A program made the position numbers and the translations under genes. A stretch of DNA of 64,000 nt. Source: SCGC-AAA076-P13 sp964276235. Its GTDB lineage: Bacteria; Pseudomonadota; Gammaproteobacteria; Magnimaribacterales; D2472. Shown one piece after another: positions 52,429 to 60,808 of this stretch (its first letter is position 1; every line of letters starts with the position of its first letter). Below the pieces are notes generated by a model. It ran no database searches and was not told where the DNA came from. It saw only the letters and a program-made list of their open reading frames with translations. The stretch is from assembly GCA_964276235.1 (NCBI GenBank), contig CAXYEK010000002.1:117128-181127 (forward strand), in the 5' to 3' direction.

Positions 52429-54837
52429 ATGAAAGAAATAAAATCAGACCTTCCATTAATTCCCCTTAGAGACGTAGTAGTATTCCCTGGAATTGTAACT
52501 ACATTATTTGTTGGAAGAGCCAAATCAGTAGAAGCTCTCAACGTTGCCATGGCTGCTAACAAAAAACTTGTCCTTGTAAGTCAAATAGATCCATCCGTCG
52601 AAGATCCAGAATTCGATGATATATATAAAAGTGGCTCGATAAGCAATCTATTGCAGTTAATTAAGTTACCTGACGGCACTATGAAAGTCTTAGTTGAGGG
52701 TTATAAAAGATGTTCTATTGAAAGTGTTTCAGATAAAGAAAATTATGCAGTAGCTAGAGTTACTAATATAGAAGATATTGCCTTAAAGGAAGCTGATGCC
52801 TCCAACTTGGTTAGGTTTATAAAAGCTAAATTTGAAGATTACATAGGCATCACTAAGAGAATTCCACCTGAAATAGTATCCACAGTTGATTCCTTAGATG
52901 ATTTATCAAGACTTATTGATACGATTACAGGACATCTTCCAATTGAAACTTCAAAGAAACAAGAAATTTTAGAAATACCTGATCTCAAAAATAGAGCTGA
53001 AAAAGTATTAATGTTTATAGAATCTCAACTAGATGTTGTAGATGTCGAAAAGAAAATTAGAGAACGTGTTAAAAAACAGATGGAAAAATCTCAAAGGGAA
53101 TACTATCTTAATGAGCAAATTAAAGCAGCTCAAAAAGAGCTTGGTGAAATAGGCGAAGAGGGTGATGAGTTAGAGGCGCTTGAGGAAAAGATTGAAAATG
53201 TAGGCATGCCAAAAGATGCACTTAAAAAAGCTAAAAGTGAATTAGCTAAGTTCAAACACATGTCTCCATCTTCAGCAGAAGCATCTGTTGTTAGATCCTA
53301 TCTAGATTGTCTAGTGGAAGTTCCTTGGAAAAAGAAATCTAAAGTAAAAACTGATATTCAGGCTTCATTAGATATCTTAGAAGAAGATCATTACGGCTTA
53401 GACGAAGTTAAAGAAAGAATTATTGAATATCTTGCAGTTCAAAAAAGAGTTAAATCAATGAAGGCTCCGGTTCTATGCTTAGTTGGACCTCCTGGCGTCG
53501 GAAAGACATCTCTTGGTGAGTCTATAGCCAGAGCAACAAATAGAAAATTTGTAAGAATGTCTTTAGGTGGAGTTAGAGATGAATCAGAAATAAGAGGGCA
53601 TAGAAGAACCTATATAGGATCAATGCCTGGAAAAATCATTCAAAAATTATCAAAAGTAGGTGTAAAAAACCCATTATTTTTATTAGATGAAATAGATAAA
53701 ATTGGCATGGATCATCGTGGCGATCCAGCATCAGCACTACTCGAAGTATTAGATCCTGAACAAAATAATACATTCAGCGATCACTATCTTGAGGTAGATT
53801 ATGATCTATCTGAAGTTATGTTTGTTTGTACTGCAAACAGTTTAAATATACCAACGCCTTTGTTAGATAGAATGGAAATCATTAGGATTCCTGGTTATAT
53901 AGAAGATGAGAAACTTAATATAGCTTCCAAATATCTACTTCCAAAACAAATGGAAAGAAATGGTATTAAAGAAAAAGAAATCAATCTTAATAAAGAAGTC
54001 ATTTTATCTTTAATTAGATATTACACTCGTGAGGCTGGGGTAAGAGGTCTGGAAAGACAAATTGCAAAAATATTAAGGAAGGTTGTAAAAGAAAGACTAC
54101 TTAGCAAAAAAACATTGTCAAAGCCAACTGCAGTATCAAATAAAAATCTTGAAAAATTCTCAGGAGTTAAAAAGTTTAAATATGGAATAGCTGAAAAAGA
54201 TAATGCTATTGGTCAGGTTACTGGTTTAGCTTGGACAGAGGTTGGCGGTGAATTATTAACCATAGAGGCATCTCATATCACTGGTAAAGGTAGGATAATA
54301 AAGACTGGCTCATTGGGCGATGTCATGCAAGAGTCTATTCAGGCAGCTTTAACTGTTGTTAGATCTAGAGCAGAATCATTAGGTATTAAATCTGATTTTT
54401 ATGAAAAATATGATGTGCATATTCATGTACCTGAAGGAGCAACGCCCAAAGATGGACCAAGTGCTGGTGGAGCAATGGCCATTTCTTTAATATCAATATT
54501 TACAGGCATAGCCGTCAAAGCAGATACAGCAATGACAGGAGAAATTACTTTAAGAGGTCAAATTCTAAAAATTGGTGGCCTTAAGGAAAAGTTATTAGCT
54601 GCTAAAAGAGGTGGTATAAAGAATGTAATTATTCCAAAAGAAAATGAACCAGATCTTCAAGAAATTCCTGATCAAATTACAAAATCTTTAAATATAATTC
54701 CTGTTGAATGGATAGATGAAGTAATATCAGCAGCCCTTGTTAAAGAGCCTATACCAGTTCAAAAAAGTTCAACTAGTGTAAAAACTAAAAATGATAGCAA
54801 TCCTTCTTCAAAATCAAGAAATAAAGAAGCACACTAA
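52429..54837 (+). CDS. lon: ATP-dependent protease Lon
   Basis: Lon degrades damaged and regulatory proteins. The 802-residue protein has the N-terminal LPLIPLRDVVVFPG domain (to ~195), a coiled-coil linker, the AAA+ domain with LVGPPGVGKTSLGESIA near 350-366 and LFLLDEIDKIG near 415, and the protease domain with the catalytic serine in TPKDGPSAGGAMAISL near 671-686 and lysine in LRGQILKIGGLKEKLLAAKRGG near 707-728. The length is close to E. coli (784). GGAG precedes the ATG. The standard tig-clpPX-lon-hupB-ppiD order is intact. Confidence 0.97.
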   Translation: MKEIKSDLPLIPLRDVVVFPGIVTTLFVGRAKSVEALNVAMAANKKLVLVSQIDPSVEDPEFDDIYKSGSISNLLQLIKLPDGTMKVLVEGYKRCSIESVSDKENYAVARVTNIEDIALKEADASNLVRFIKAKFEDYIGITKRIPPEIVSTVDSLDDLSRLIDTITGHLPIETSKKQEILEIPDLKNRAEKVLMFIESQLDVVDVEKKIRERVKKQMEKSQREYYLNEQIKAAQKELGEIGEEGDELEALEEKIENVGMPKDALKKAKSELAKFKHMSPSSAEASVVRSYLDCLVEVPWKKKSKVKTDIQASLDILEEDHYGLDEVKERIIEYLAVQKRVKSMKAPVLCLVGPPGVGKTSLGESIARATNRKFVRMSLGGVRDESEIRGHRRTYIGSMPGKIIQKLSKVGVKNPLFLLDEIDKIGMDHRGDPASALLEVLDPEQNNTFSDHYLEVDYDLSEVMFVCTANSLNIPTPLLDRMEIIRIPGYIEDEKLNIASKYLLPKQMERNGIKEKEINLNKEVILSLIRYYTREAGVRGLERQIAKILRKVVKERLLSKKTLSKPTAVSNKNLEKFSGVKKFKYGIAEKDNAIGQVTGLAWTEVGGELLTIEASHITGKGRIIKTGSLGDVMQESIQAALTVVRSRAESLGIKSDFYEKYDVHIHVPEGATPKDGPSAGGAMAISLISIFTGIAVKADTAMTGEITLRGQILKIGGLKEKLLAAKRGGIKNVIIPKENEPDLQEIPDQITKSLNIIPVEWIDEVISAALVKEPIPVQKSSTSVKTKNDSNPSSKSRNKEAH

Positions 54838-54851
54838 AAGCCTTTATTTAC

Positions 54852-54881
54852 TTGACTTTTAGGCGCAAAAACGTTTTTATA
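54852..54881 (+). promoter_or_regulatory. Promoter of hupB, with an overlapping palindrome
   Basis: TTGACT at 54852-54857 and TTTATA at 54876-54881 are 18 bases apart, a reasonable sigma-70 promoter. The perfect palindrome AAAAACGTTTTT at 54867-54878 overlaps the -10 and could be a control site. Confidence 0.55.
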
Positions 54882-54923
54882 GAGGGGTATTTATTAAATA
54901 AATTTTAAAAGGGAGTATTTAAT

Positions 54924-55202
54924 ATGAATAAATCAGATTTGATTGATGCAGTAGCAGGTGACGCGGATATATCTAAGGCTTCAGCTGGACGAGCTGTTGA
55001 CGCAGTATTAGGTGGCATCGGTAATGCTTTAGGTACAGGTGAATCAGTATCACTTGTTGGTTTTGGAACATTTTCAGTAAGACATAGAGCTGCTAGAGAG
55101 GGTAGAAATCCTCAGACTGGTGCATCAATGCATATTGCTGCTTCAAAAGTTCCAGGATTTAAAGCTGGTAAAGGCCTTAAAGATAAGGTTAAAGCTGGTT
55201 AA
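54924..55202 (+). CDS. hupB: DNA-binding protein HU
   Basis: HU is an abundant histone-like dimer that bends DNA. The 92-residue protein starts MNKSDLIDAVAGDADISK and has the family signature GFGTFSVRHRAAREGRNPQTG at about 46-66, giving the DNA-binding beta arm, and ends in VPGFKAGKGLKDKV. It fits HU-beta by position after lon and before ppiD. GGGAG precedes the ATG by 8 bases, and a strong intrinsic terminator follows, so this is its own transcription unit. Confidence 0.96.
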   Translation: MNKSDLIDAVAGDADISKASAGRAVDAVLGGIGNALGTGESVSLVGFGTFSVRHRAAREGRNPQTGASMHIAASKVPGFKAGKGLKDKVKAG

Positions 55203-55216
55203 GTTTTTTTAACTTT

Positions 55217-55245
55217 AAAAAAGGGTGCTTCCGCACCCTTTTTTT
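55217..55245 (+). terminator. Intrinsic terminator after hupB
   Basis: GGGTGC-TTCC-GCACCC (55223-55238) forms a perfect six-pair hairpin, preceded by A-run 55217-55222 and followed by seven T. It lies 15 bases after the hupB stop and before the true start of the ppiD gene. Confidence 0.92.
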
Positions 55246-55263
55246 ATTTATAATATAAGTACT

Positions 55264-57138
55264 ATGATGGATTCACTCAGAAATTTTTTAACAGGCCCTA
55301 GATTATTTATTGTTATTGCTGCATGCGCATTACCTTTTGTATTTCTTGGAACTAGTTCATTAGGCACAGCATTTCAAGGCTCTATAGGAACCATAAATGG
55401 AGAAAATGTAACTCAAAGTGATTACAATATTGCTACCAATATCATTGCTCAAAGACTTCAAAGAATTTATGGAGATGATTTTGATCCCAATCTTTTAGAT
55501 CAAGAAACACTTACCCAACTTATTGAGCAAGAATTAACAGTTCAAAAAGTTTTATTATCTCAAGCAAGGTCTTTAGGCCTCGTTAATAAAACAACAATAA
55601 AAGTTGCAAAAGAAGCTATTCAGCAAAATCCTCAGTTTATGATTGATGGAGCTTTTGATGAGGGCATTTATGAGGCACAGGTTGCCGCAAATGGGCATAC
55701 TAAACAAAGTTATATAGATATAACTTCAGATCTTCTTGCATCAGAACTTTATAGACAATCTGTTTCATCATTAAGTTTCTCAACTGATGACGAAATTAAA
55801 GAAATTGCTTCATTGCTTGAGCAAACTGTTGATATAAACTTTATTAAAATTGATTCAGCAGCCTTAAAAAAGAATGTGGTAAATACAGAGAGTGAATTAA
55901 ACGACTTTTATAATACTAATCAAATTATGTTCTATTCTGATGAGGCTAGATCGTTTAATTATTTTTTATTAACTTCAGACATTTATAAAACCAAAGTAAA
56001 TGTTCCTGATGGATATATTGAAACAGCCTATTCCGATTATCTTTCTAAGGCAAATGAAAGAACTCAAATAAGAATTTCTCATATCATGATTGATAAGTCT
56101 AAATATGATTCTGAAGAAAGCGCATTTCAAACAATTAAAGACGTTGAAGCAAAAATATCAACAGGTGAAGATTTTTCTTTATTAGCTAATACTTTTAGTG
56201 ATGATGTTGTAACAAAAGAAAATGGAGGAGATCTAGAATATTTTTCTAATGATGTCTTTCCAGAAGAGTTTGGTGAAGCTATTAAGGGCCTAAAACTTAA
56301 TGATATAAGTTCAATCATAGAGCTAGATGAAACATTGCATATTTTAAAGATAACAGAGTTTAATGAAGCAGAAATTCTCTCAATGGAAGACATGAGTGCT
56401 GATATGATTTCTGAACTAGTTAGCGCTGAATCTTTAGCACTAATGAATGATGATTTTGAACTTGTAGATCAAATGATTTTACAAAATGATGATATTGAGA
56501 ATATAGGGTCATCCATAGGGCAAGAGATTTTAGCAAGTGAGAAATATACTTCTCAAGATTTTAATTTTGATATTAAAGATCCACGAATACAAGATTATGT
56601 ATTTTCTCCAGATGCTGAAATAGGTTCTACTTTTTCAATAGAACTTGATGAAAGCATTCTTATACTATCTTTAAAGGATATTGAAGAATCGTATCTTTTA
56701 GAATACTCATCTGTGAAGGCTGAAGTAAATAATTTACTATCTATCGATAAGGCAAATACTAAACAAAATCTCCTTAATACAGAGATTGAAACAGTAAGAA
56801 AAAGTGGAGATATAGAAGAGTTCATAAGTGCATATGAGTTTATTTCTAAAGATTCTTTTATTGATGTTAAAAGGTACTCATCATTAATCCCCCAAGAGAT
56901 ATCTCTCGAGCTTTTTAAACTTCAATCTGGTCAATCCATTTCAATGAATGCTAATAATGGCGATACATATATTATTGATTTAACAATGATTAAAAGACCT
57001 AGTGAAGAATCACTCACAGACTTATTAGAGCAATATAAAAGTTTTTCTGAACAAAGAGTCTCAGGGAAAATGAATGATATTATTCAAGCTCAAATAATTG
57101 ATAATGCAAGAGTAAATCTAAATGAGCAAATCTTATAA
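55264..57138 (+). CDS. ppiD: Peptidyl-prolyl isomerase/chaperone PpiD
   Basis: PpiD is an inner-membrane-anchored periplasmic foldase linked to the SecYEG translocon. The protein of ~624 residues has a single N-terminal helix (about residues 12-33 of this start), a SurA-like N-terminal domain, and a parvulin domain near 270-375 (RTQIRISHIMIDKSK, FSLLANTFSDDVVTKENGGDLEYF). I start it at ATG 55264 (or 55267), because the longer frame from 55225 begins inside the hupB terminator. It is the last gene of the tig-to-ppiD set and overlaps the oppA-like gene by 17 bases. Confidence 0.88.
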   Translation: MMDSLRNFLTGPRLFIVIAACALPFVFLGTSSLGTAFQGSIGTINGENVTQSDYNIATNIIAQRLQRIYGDDFDPNLLDQETLTQLIEQELTVQKVLLSQARSLGLVNKTTIKVAKEAIQQNPQFMIDGAFDEGIYEAQVAANGHTKQSYIDITSDLLASELYRQSVSSLSFSTDDEIKEIASLLEQTVDINFIKIDSAALKKNVVNTESELNDFYNTNQIMFYSDEARSFNYFLLTSDIYKTKVNVPDGYIETAYSDYLSKANERTQIRISHIMIDKSKYDSEESAFQTIKDVEAKISTGEDFSLLANTFSDDVVTKENGGDLEYFSNDVFPEEFGEAIKGLKLNDISSIIELDETLHILKITEFNEAEILSMEDMSADMISELVSAESLALMNDDFELVDQMILQNDDIENIGSSIGQEILASEKYTSQDFNFDIKDPRIQDYVFSPDAEIGSTFSIELDESILILSLKDIEESYLLEYSSVKAEVNNLLSIDKANTKQNLLNTEIETVRKSGDIEEFISAYEFISKDSFIDVKRYSSLIPQEISLELFKLQSGQSISMNANNGDTYIIDLTMIKRPSEESLTDLLEQYKSFSEQRVSGKMNDIIQAQIIDNARVNLNEQIL

Positions 57139-59026
57139 AATGAAAAATATTACCCTAACTTTTTTAACATTATTATTTGTAATAAGCTGTTCTGAGAATA
57201 TTTCTCCAGTTGATTCTGGATTAGAAAATAAAGTGTTCCATTTTGGTAATGGCTCAGAGCCTCAAGGCATTGATCCTCATATAGTTACTGGAGTCCCTGA
57301 GCATCATCTTTTAATTGCTCTTTGTGAGGGACTAACCTCCTCAAATCCCAAAGGCGGCAAGAGTTTGTCTGGTGCTGCTGAGTCATGGGATATTAGCTCT
57401 GATGGAAGAGAATACACGTTTTATCTTCAAAAAAACGGTAAATGGTCTAATGGTGATTTAGTTACTGCCCATGATTTTGTATGGTCATGGAAAAGAATGC
57501 TCACTCCATCTCTAGGAGCCCAGTACCCCGATATGCTTTATTATTTAGTAAATGCTGAAAAGTATTATTCTTCTGAGAGCCTTCCTTCTATGTCTGGAGA
57601 GTTACTTAAATATATTATCGATACAGAAGAGCTCTCTCAACATCATGATAAAGCAAAAGTATTTTTTAAAACCAATAGTAATGAAGAATTGGTATTCAAT
57701 GAGAGTTCTGATCTTTTTGAGGTTTTAAATCTCTTGGAAGAAGTTGATAGCAGTTATAAAAATGAAGAAATTAAGGATTTTGACGAGAAATTTATTGAAA
57801 CAAAATCTTCTTTGGTAAAGAGTATTAACAAATGGAATTTTACAAAAATAGCAAACAATATTGATTTTGATAATGTTGGTGTGAAGGCAATCGATGATTC
57901 TACATTGCAAGTTAAATTAAGTAATCCAACCCCATTTTTTTTAGGGCTTTTAAGTCATTACAGTACATGGCCTGTTCACAAAGAAACCGTTCTAAAGTTT
58001 GGTTCTATTGATGACAGAAATGGTCAATGGACAAGGCCTGGAAATTTTGTATGCAATGGACCTTTTCAATTAAAATCATGGGAACTTAATAGTAGAATTA
58101 TAGTTGAAAAAAGCCCAACTTATTGGGATGCAAATACAGTTAGCTTGAATGAAATGCATTTTTATCCAGTACAAAATGTAATGACAGAAGATAGAATGTT
58201 TAGAGCAGGACAACTTCATTTAACAAGCACACTTCCGTCGCAAAAGTGTCCGGTTTACATAGAAGAAAAAAATCCAGACTTACGAATTGATCCATATATG
58301 GGAACGTATTTTTATAGACTTAATACCAATCATCCTGTTTTAAAAGACCCAAGAGTTAGGAAAGCCCTAGCTTTCTCAATAAACAGAAAGCAGCTGGTTG
58401 AAAAGGTTACCAAATGTGGACAAATTCCATCTTATTCATTTACTCCTCCAGGTTCTAACGGATACCAGCCTAATACCTCTATTTCATTTGATCCCGAATA
58501 TGCCAAATCACTTATCAAAGAGGCTGGATATGATGAAAATAACCCATTCCCTAAATTAGAAATTCTTTTTAATACAAACGAAGATCATAGAAAAATAGCT
58601 CTTGCTATCCAGCAAATGTGGCAACAAAATCTAGGCGTTCAAATCGAACTAGTTAATCAAGATTGGAAAGTATATTTAAACAGAGAGATGATAGGTGACT
58701 TTGAAGTATCAAGGGCTGGATGGATAGGAGATTACGAGGATCCAAATACATTTTTAGACCTTCTTAGGCCAAACAGGGGAAATAATAAAACGGGTTGGGC
58801 TAACATGGAATATGATGCTTTGGTCGAAAAAGCAAATGCAACCCAAGATCAAGTTAAGAGATATGAATTACTCAATAAAGCTGAACAAATATTAATCGAT
58901 GAAATGCCAATAATTCCACTCTATACATACGTGCGATCTTACCAATTATCATCAGATGTTAAAGGATACTATCCAAATTATCTAGATCATCATAATCCTA
59001 AATATATTTATCTAGAAAGAGACTAA
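57122..59026 (+). CDS. Peptide ABC transporter substrate-binding lipoprotein (OppA-like)
   Basis: A 634-residue SBP_bac_5 family protein that should capture oligopeptides outside the inner membrane. A lipobox with cysteine near 23 (LLFVISCSEN) anchors it. Family features include GSEPQGIDPHIVTGVPEHHLL near 43-63, AAESWDISSDGREYTFYLQKNGKWSNGD near 81-108 and KDPRVRKALAFSINRKQLV near 403-421. A ~75-residue insert near 170-245 lengthens it relative to E. coli OppA (543). ATG 57122 overlaps the ppiD end by 17 bases; ATG 57140 (residue 7) is an alternative. The two permease genes follow, but no ATPase genes do. Confidence 0.88.
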   Translation: MSKSYKMKNITLTFLTLLFVISCSENISPVDSGLENKVFHFGNGSEPQGIDPHIVTGVPEHHLLIALCEGLTSSNPKGGKSLSGAAESWDISSDGREYTFYLQKNGKWSNGDLVTAHDFVWSWKRMLTPSLGAQYPDMLYYLVNAEKYYSSESLPSMSGELLKYIIDTEELSQHHDKAKVFFKTNSNEELVFNESSDLFEVLNLLEEVDSSYKNEEIKDFDEKFIETKSSLVKSINKWNFTKIANNIDFDNVGVKAIDDSTLQVKLSNPTPFFLGLLSHYSTWPVHKETVLKFGSIDDRNGQWTRPGNFVCNGPFQLKSWELNSRIIVEKSPTYWDANTVSLNEMHFYPVQNVMTEDRMFRAGQLHLTSTLPSQKCPVYIEEKNPDLRIDPYMGTYFYRLNTNHPVLKDPRVRKALAFSINRKQLVEKVTKCGQIPSYSFTPPGSNGYQPNTSISFDPEYAKSLIKEAGYDENNPFPKLEILFNTNEDHRKIALAIQQMWQQNLGVQIELVNQDWKVYLNREMIGDFEVSRAGWIGDYEDPNTFLDLLRPNRGNNKTGWANMEYDALVEKANATQDQVKRYELLNKAEQILIDEMPIIPLYTYVRSYQLSSDVKGYYPNYLDHHNPKYIYLERD

Positions 59027-59033
59027 ATACCTT

Positions 59034-59954
59034 ATGTTAGTAATCTTTATTAAAAGAGTGCTCATGGCAGTTCCGGTTCTTTTGGCTGTTGCTACAATGA
59101 CCTTCTTTTTAATTAAATTAGCACCAGGAGGGCCTTTTGATGCAGAAAAGGCAGTTTCGCCTCAAGTCCTTAAAAACTTAAATGCTGTTTATAATTTAGA
59201 TGCATCTCAATGGGAACAATATACTGACTATATGAGCGGTGTTATTCGTGGTGATTTTGGTCCATCATTTAAATATCCTGGAAGATCAGTAACTGAAATG
59301 ATAGCAACGGGTTTACCAATTACATTTGAGTTAGCCATATATGCCATTTTGATAGCACTTGTAATTGGCGTAATGTCAGGTGTTCTTGCAGCATTAAAAA
59401 GAAATACCTTGCTTGATTTTATTCCAATGGCAATAGCTATGATTGGTATTTGTGTCCCAACATTTTTGATGGGTCCCTTATTGGTATTAATATTTGGAAT
59501 TCATTACGAACTTCTTCCAGTTGCAGGTTGGGGACAACTTTCAGGAGATAAGATCCTTCCTTCTATAACTTTAGGCTTTGCTTATGCAGCATATATAGCA
59601 AGACTTAGCAGAGGTGGAATGTTAGAGGTACTGAACCAAGATTTTATAAGAACAGCCAGAGCAAAAGGACTTACTGAAAGAATGGTTGTTATTAAACATG
59701 CTATGCAAGGAGGGCTTATTCCAGTTGTTTCCTTCTTAGGTCCTGCAATTGCAGGACTGCTAGCCGGATCTTTTGTTGTTGAAACGATATTTCAAATACC
59801 TGGACTTGGAAGATTTTATGTTGAAGCAGCTTTAAATAGAGATTACACAATGATACTAGGTACTACTATCTTCTTTTCTGCAATGATCGTCTTTTTTAAT
59901 CTTCTCTCTGATTTAGCATCTTTATGGTTAAATCCAAGATCAAGAGGTAGCTAA
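59034..59954 (+). CDS. oppB: Peptide ABC transporter permease, OppB-like
   Basis: A 306-residue membrane subunit with six helices. The N-terminal VIFIKRVLMAVPVLLAVATMTFFLIKLAPGGPFD is typical of the DppB/OppB family, GDFGPSFKYPGRSV lies in the first periplasmic loop, and the EAA loop is DFIRTARAKGLTERMVVIKHAM near 200-221. It ends with the family's WLNPRSRG-type tail. It starts seven bases after the binding protein gene and its stop overlaps the oppC start by one base. Which peptides it moves cannot be read. Confidence 0.9.
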   Translation: MLVIFIKRVLMAVPVLLAVATMTFFLIKLAPGGPFDAEKAVSPQVLKNLNAVYNLDASQWEQYTDYMSGVIRGDFGPSFKYPGRSVTEMIATGLPITFELAIYAILIALVIGVMSGVLAALKRNTLLDFIPMAIAMIGICVPTFLMGPLLVLIFGIHYELLPVAGWGQLSGDKILPSITLGFAYAAYIARLSRGGMLEVLNQDFIRTARAKGLTERMVVIKHAMQGGLIPVVSFLGPAIAGLLAGSFVVETIFQIPGLGRFYVEAALNRDYTMILGTTIFFSAMIVFFNLLSDLASLWLNPRSRGS

Positions 59955-60808
59955 TGAGTAATAATTCTTCATTATGGTCTGATGCTGTCTATAGGCTAAC
60001 AAGAAATAAAGCAGCAATGATAGGTGGTGGAATATTAATTGTTTTAATATTGTGTGCCATTTTAGCACCATGGATTGCACCTTACTCTTATTCATATCAA
60101 GACCTAGATTTAGGTGCATCTCCACCTTCAGCCGAACATTTACTTGGCACAGATATTTTGGGCAGAGATTTATTAAGTAGAATTTTATATGGAGCTAGAG
60201 TATCTCTTTTAGTTGGATTTGTAGCAACTGGAGTGGCTTTAGTAATTGGCGTTTCTTGGGGAATTATTGCAGGATTTTTTGGTGGAAGAGTTGACTCAAT
60301 TATGATGAGAATCGTTGATATTCTTTATGGCTTACCTTTTATTATTTTTGTTATTTTATTAATGGTTATCTTTGGGAGTAATCTGTGGTTACTTTTTGGA
60401 GCAATAGGAGCAGTTGAATGGTTGACTATGTCTAGAATAGTTAGAGGGCAAGTTATTGGTCTTAAAAATCAAGAATTTGTAATGGCTGCAAAGGCAATGG
60501 GTGTTGGAAATATATCAATGTTCAAAAGACATCTACTACCAAATATATTGGGACCAATTGCGGTATATGCTACATTAACGATACCTCAAGTTATGTTGCT
60601 TGAGAGTTTCTTAAGCTTTCTTGGATTAGGTATTCAACCCCCAATGAGTAGTTGGGGAACGCTAATTAAGGATGGTGTTGAGTCTATGGAAGAATATAGT
60701 TGGTTGCTTGTTTATCCAGGACTTACTTTTACTATTACCCTTTTTGCTTTAAATTTCTTTGGCGACGGTCTTAGAGATGCTTTAGACCCAAAAACAACAG
60801 ATAACTAG
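59954..60808 (+). CDS. oppC: Peptide ABC transporter permease, OppC-like
   Basis: A 284-residue partner of OppB with six helices. HLLGTDILGRDLLSRILYGARVSLLVG near 56-82 is the OppC/DppC signature, the EAA loop is EFVMAAKAMGVGNISMFKRHLLPN near 172-195, and LDPKTTDN ends it. It overlaps oppB by one base and meets mltD tail to tail with 4 overlapping bases. No oppD/oppF ATPase genes follow, so the transporter must use ATPase subunits encoded elsewhere. Confidence 0.9.
   Translation: MSNNSSLWSDAVYRLTRNKAAMIGGGILIVLILCAILAPWIAPYSYSYQDLDLGASPPSAEHLLGTDILGRDLLSRILYGARVSLLVGFVATGVALVIGVSWGIIAGFFGGRVDSIMMRIVDILYGLPFIIFVILLMVIFGSNLWLLFGAIGAVEWLTMSRIVRGQVIGLKNQEFVMAAKAMGVGNISMFKRHLLPNILGPIAVYATLTIPQVMLLESFLSFLGLGIQPPMSSWGTLIKDGVESMEEYSWLLVYPGLTFTITLFALNFFGDGLRDALDPKTTDN

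Noticed and set aside
54838..54866. Possible terminator after lon (GCCT...AGGC)
   Set aside because: Only a four-pair stem with a long loop and no T-run; it also overlaps the hupB promoter.
55225..55263. A 13-residue extension at the front of ppiD
   Set aside because: These codons lie within the hupB terminator hairpin, so translation most likely starts at 55264.
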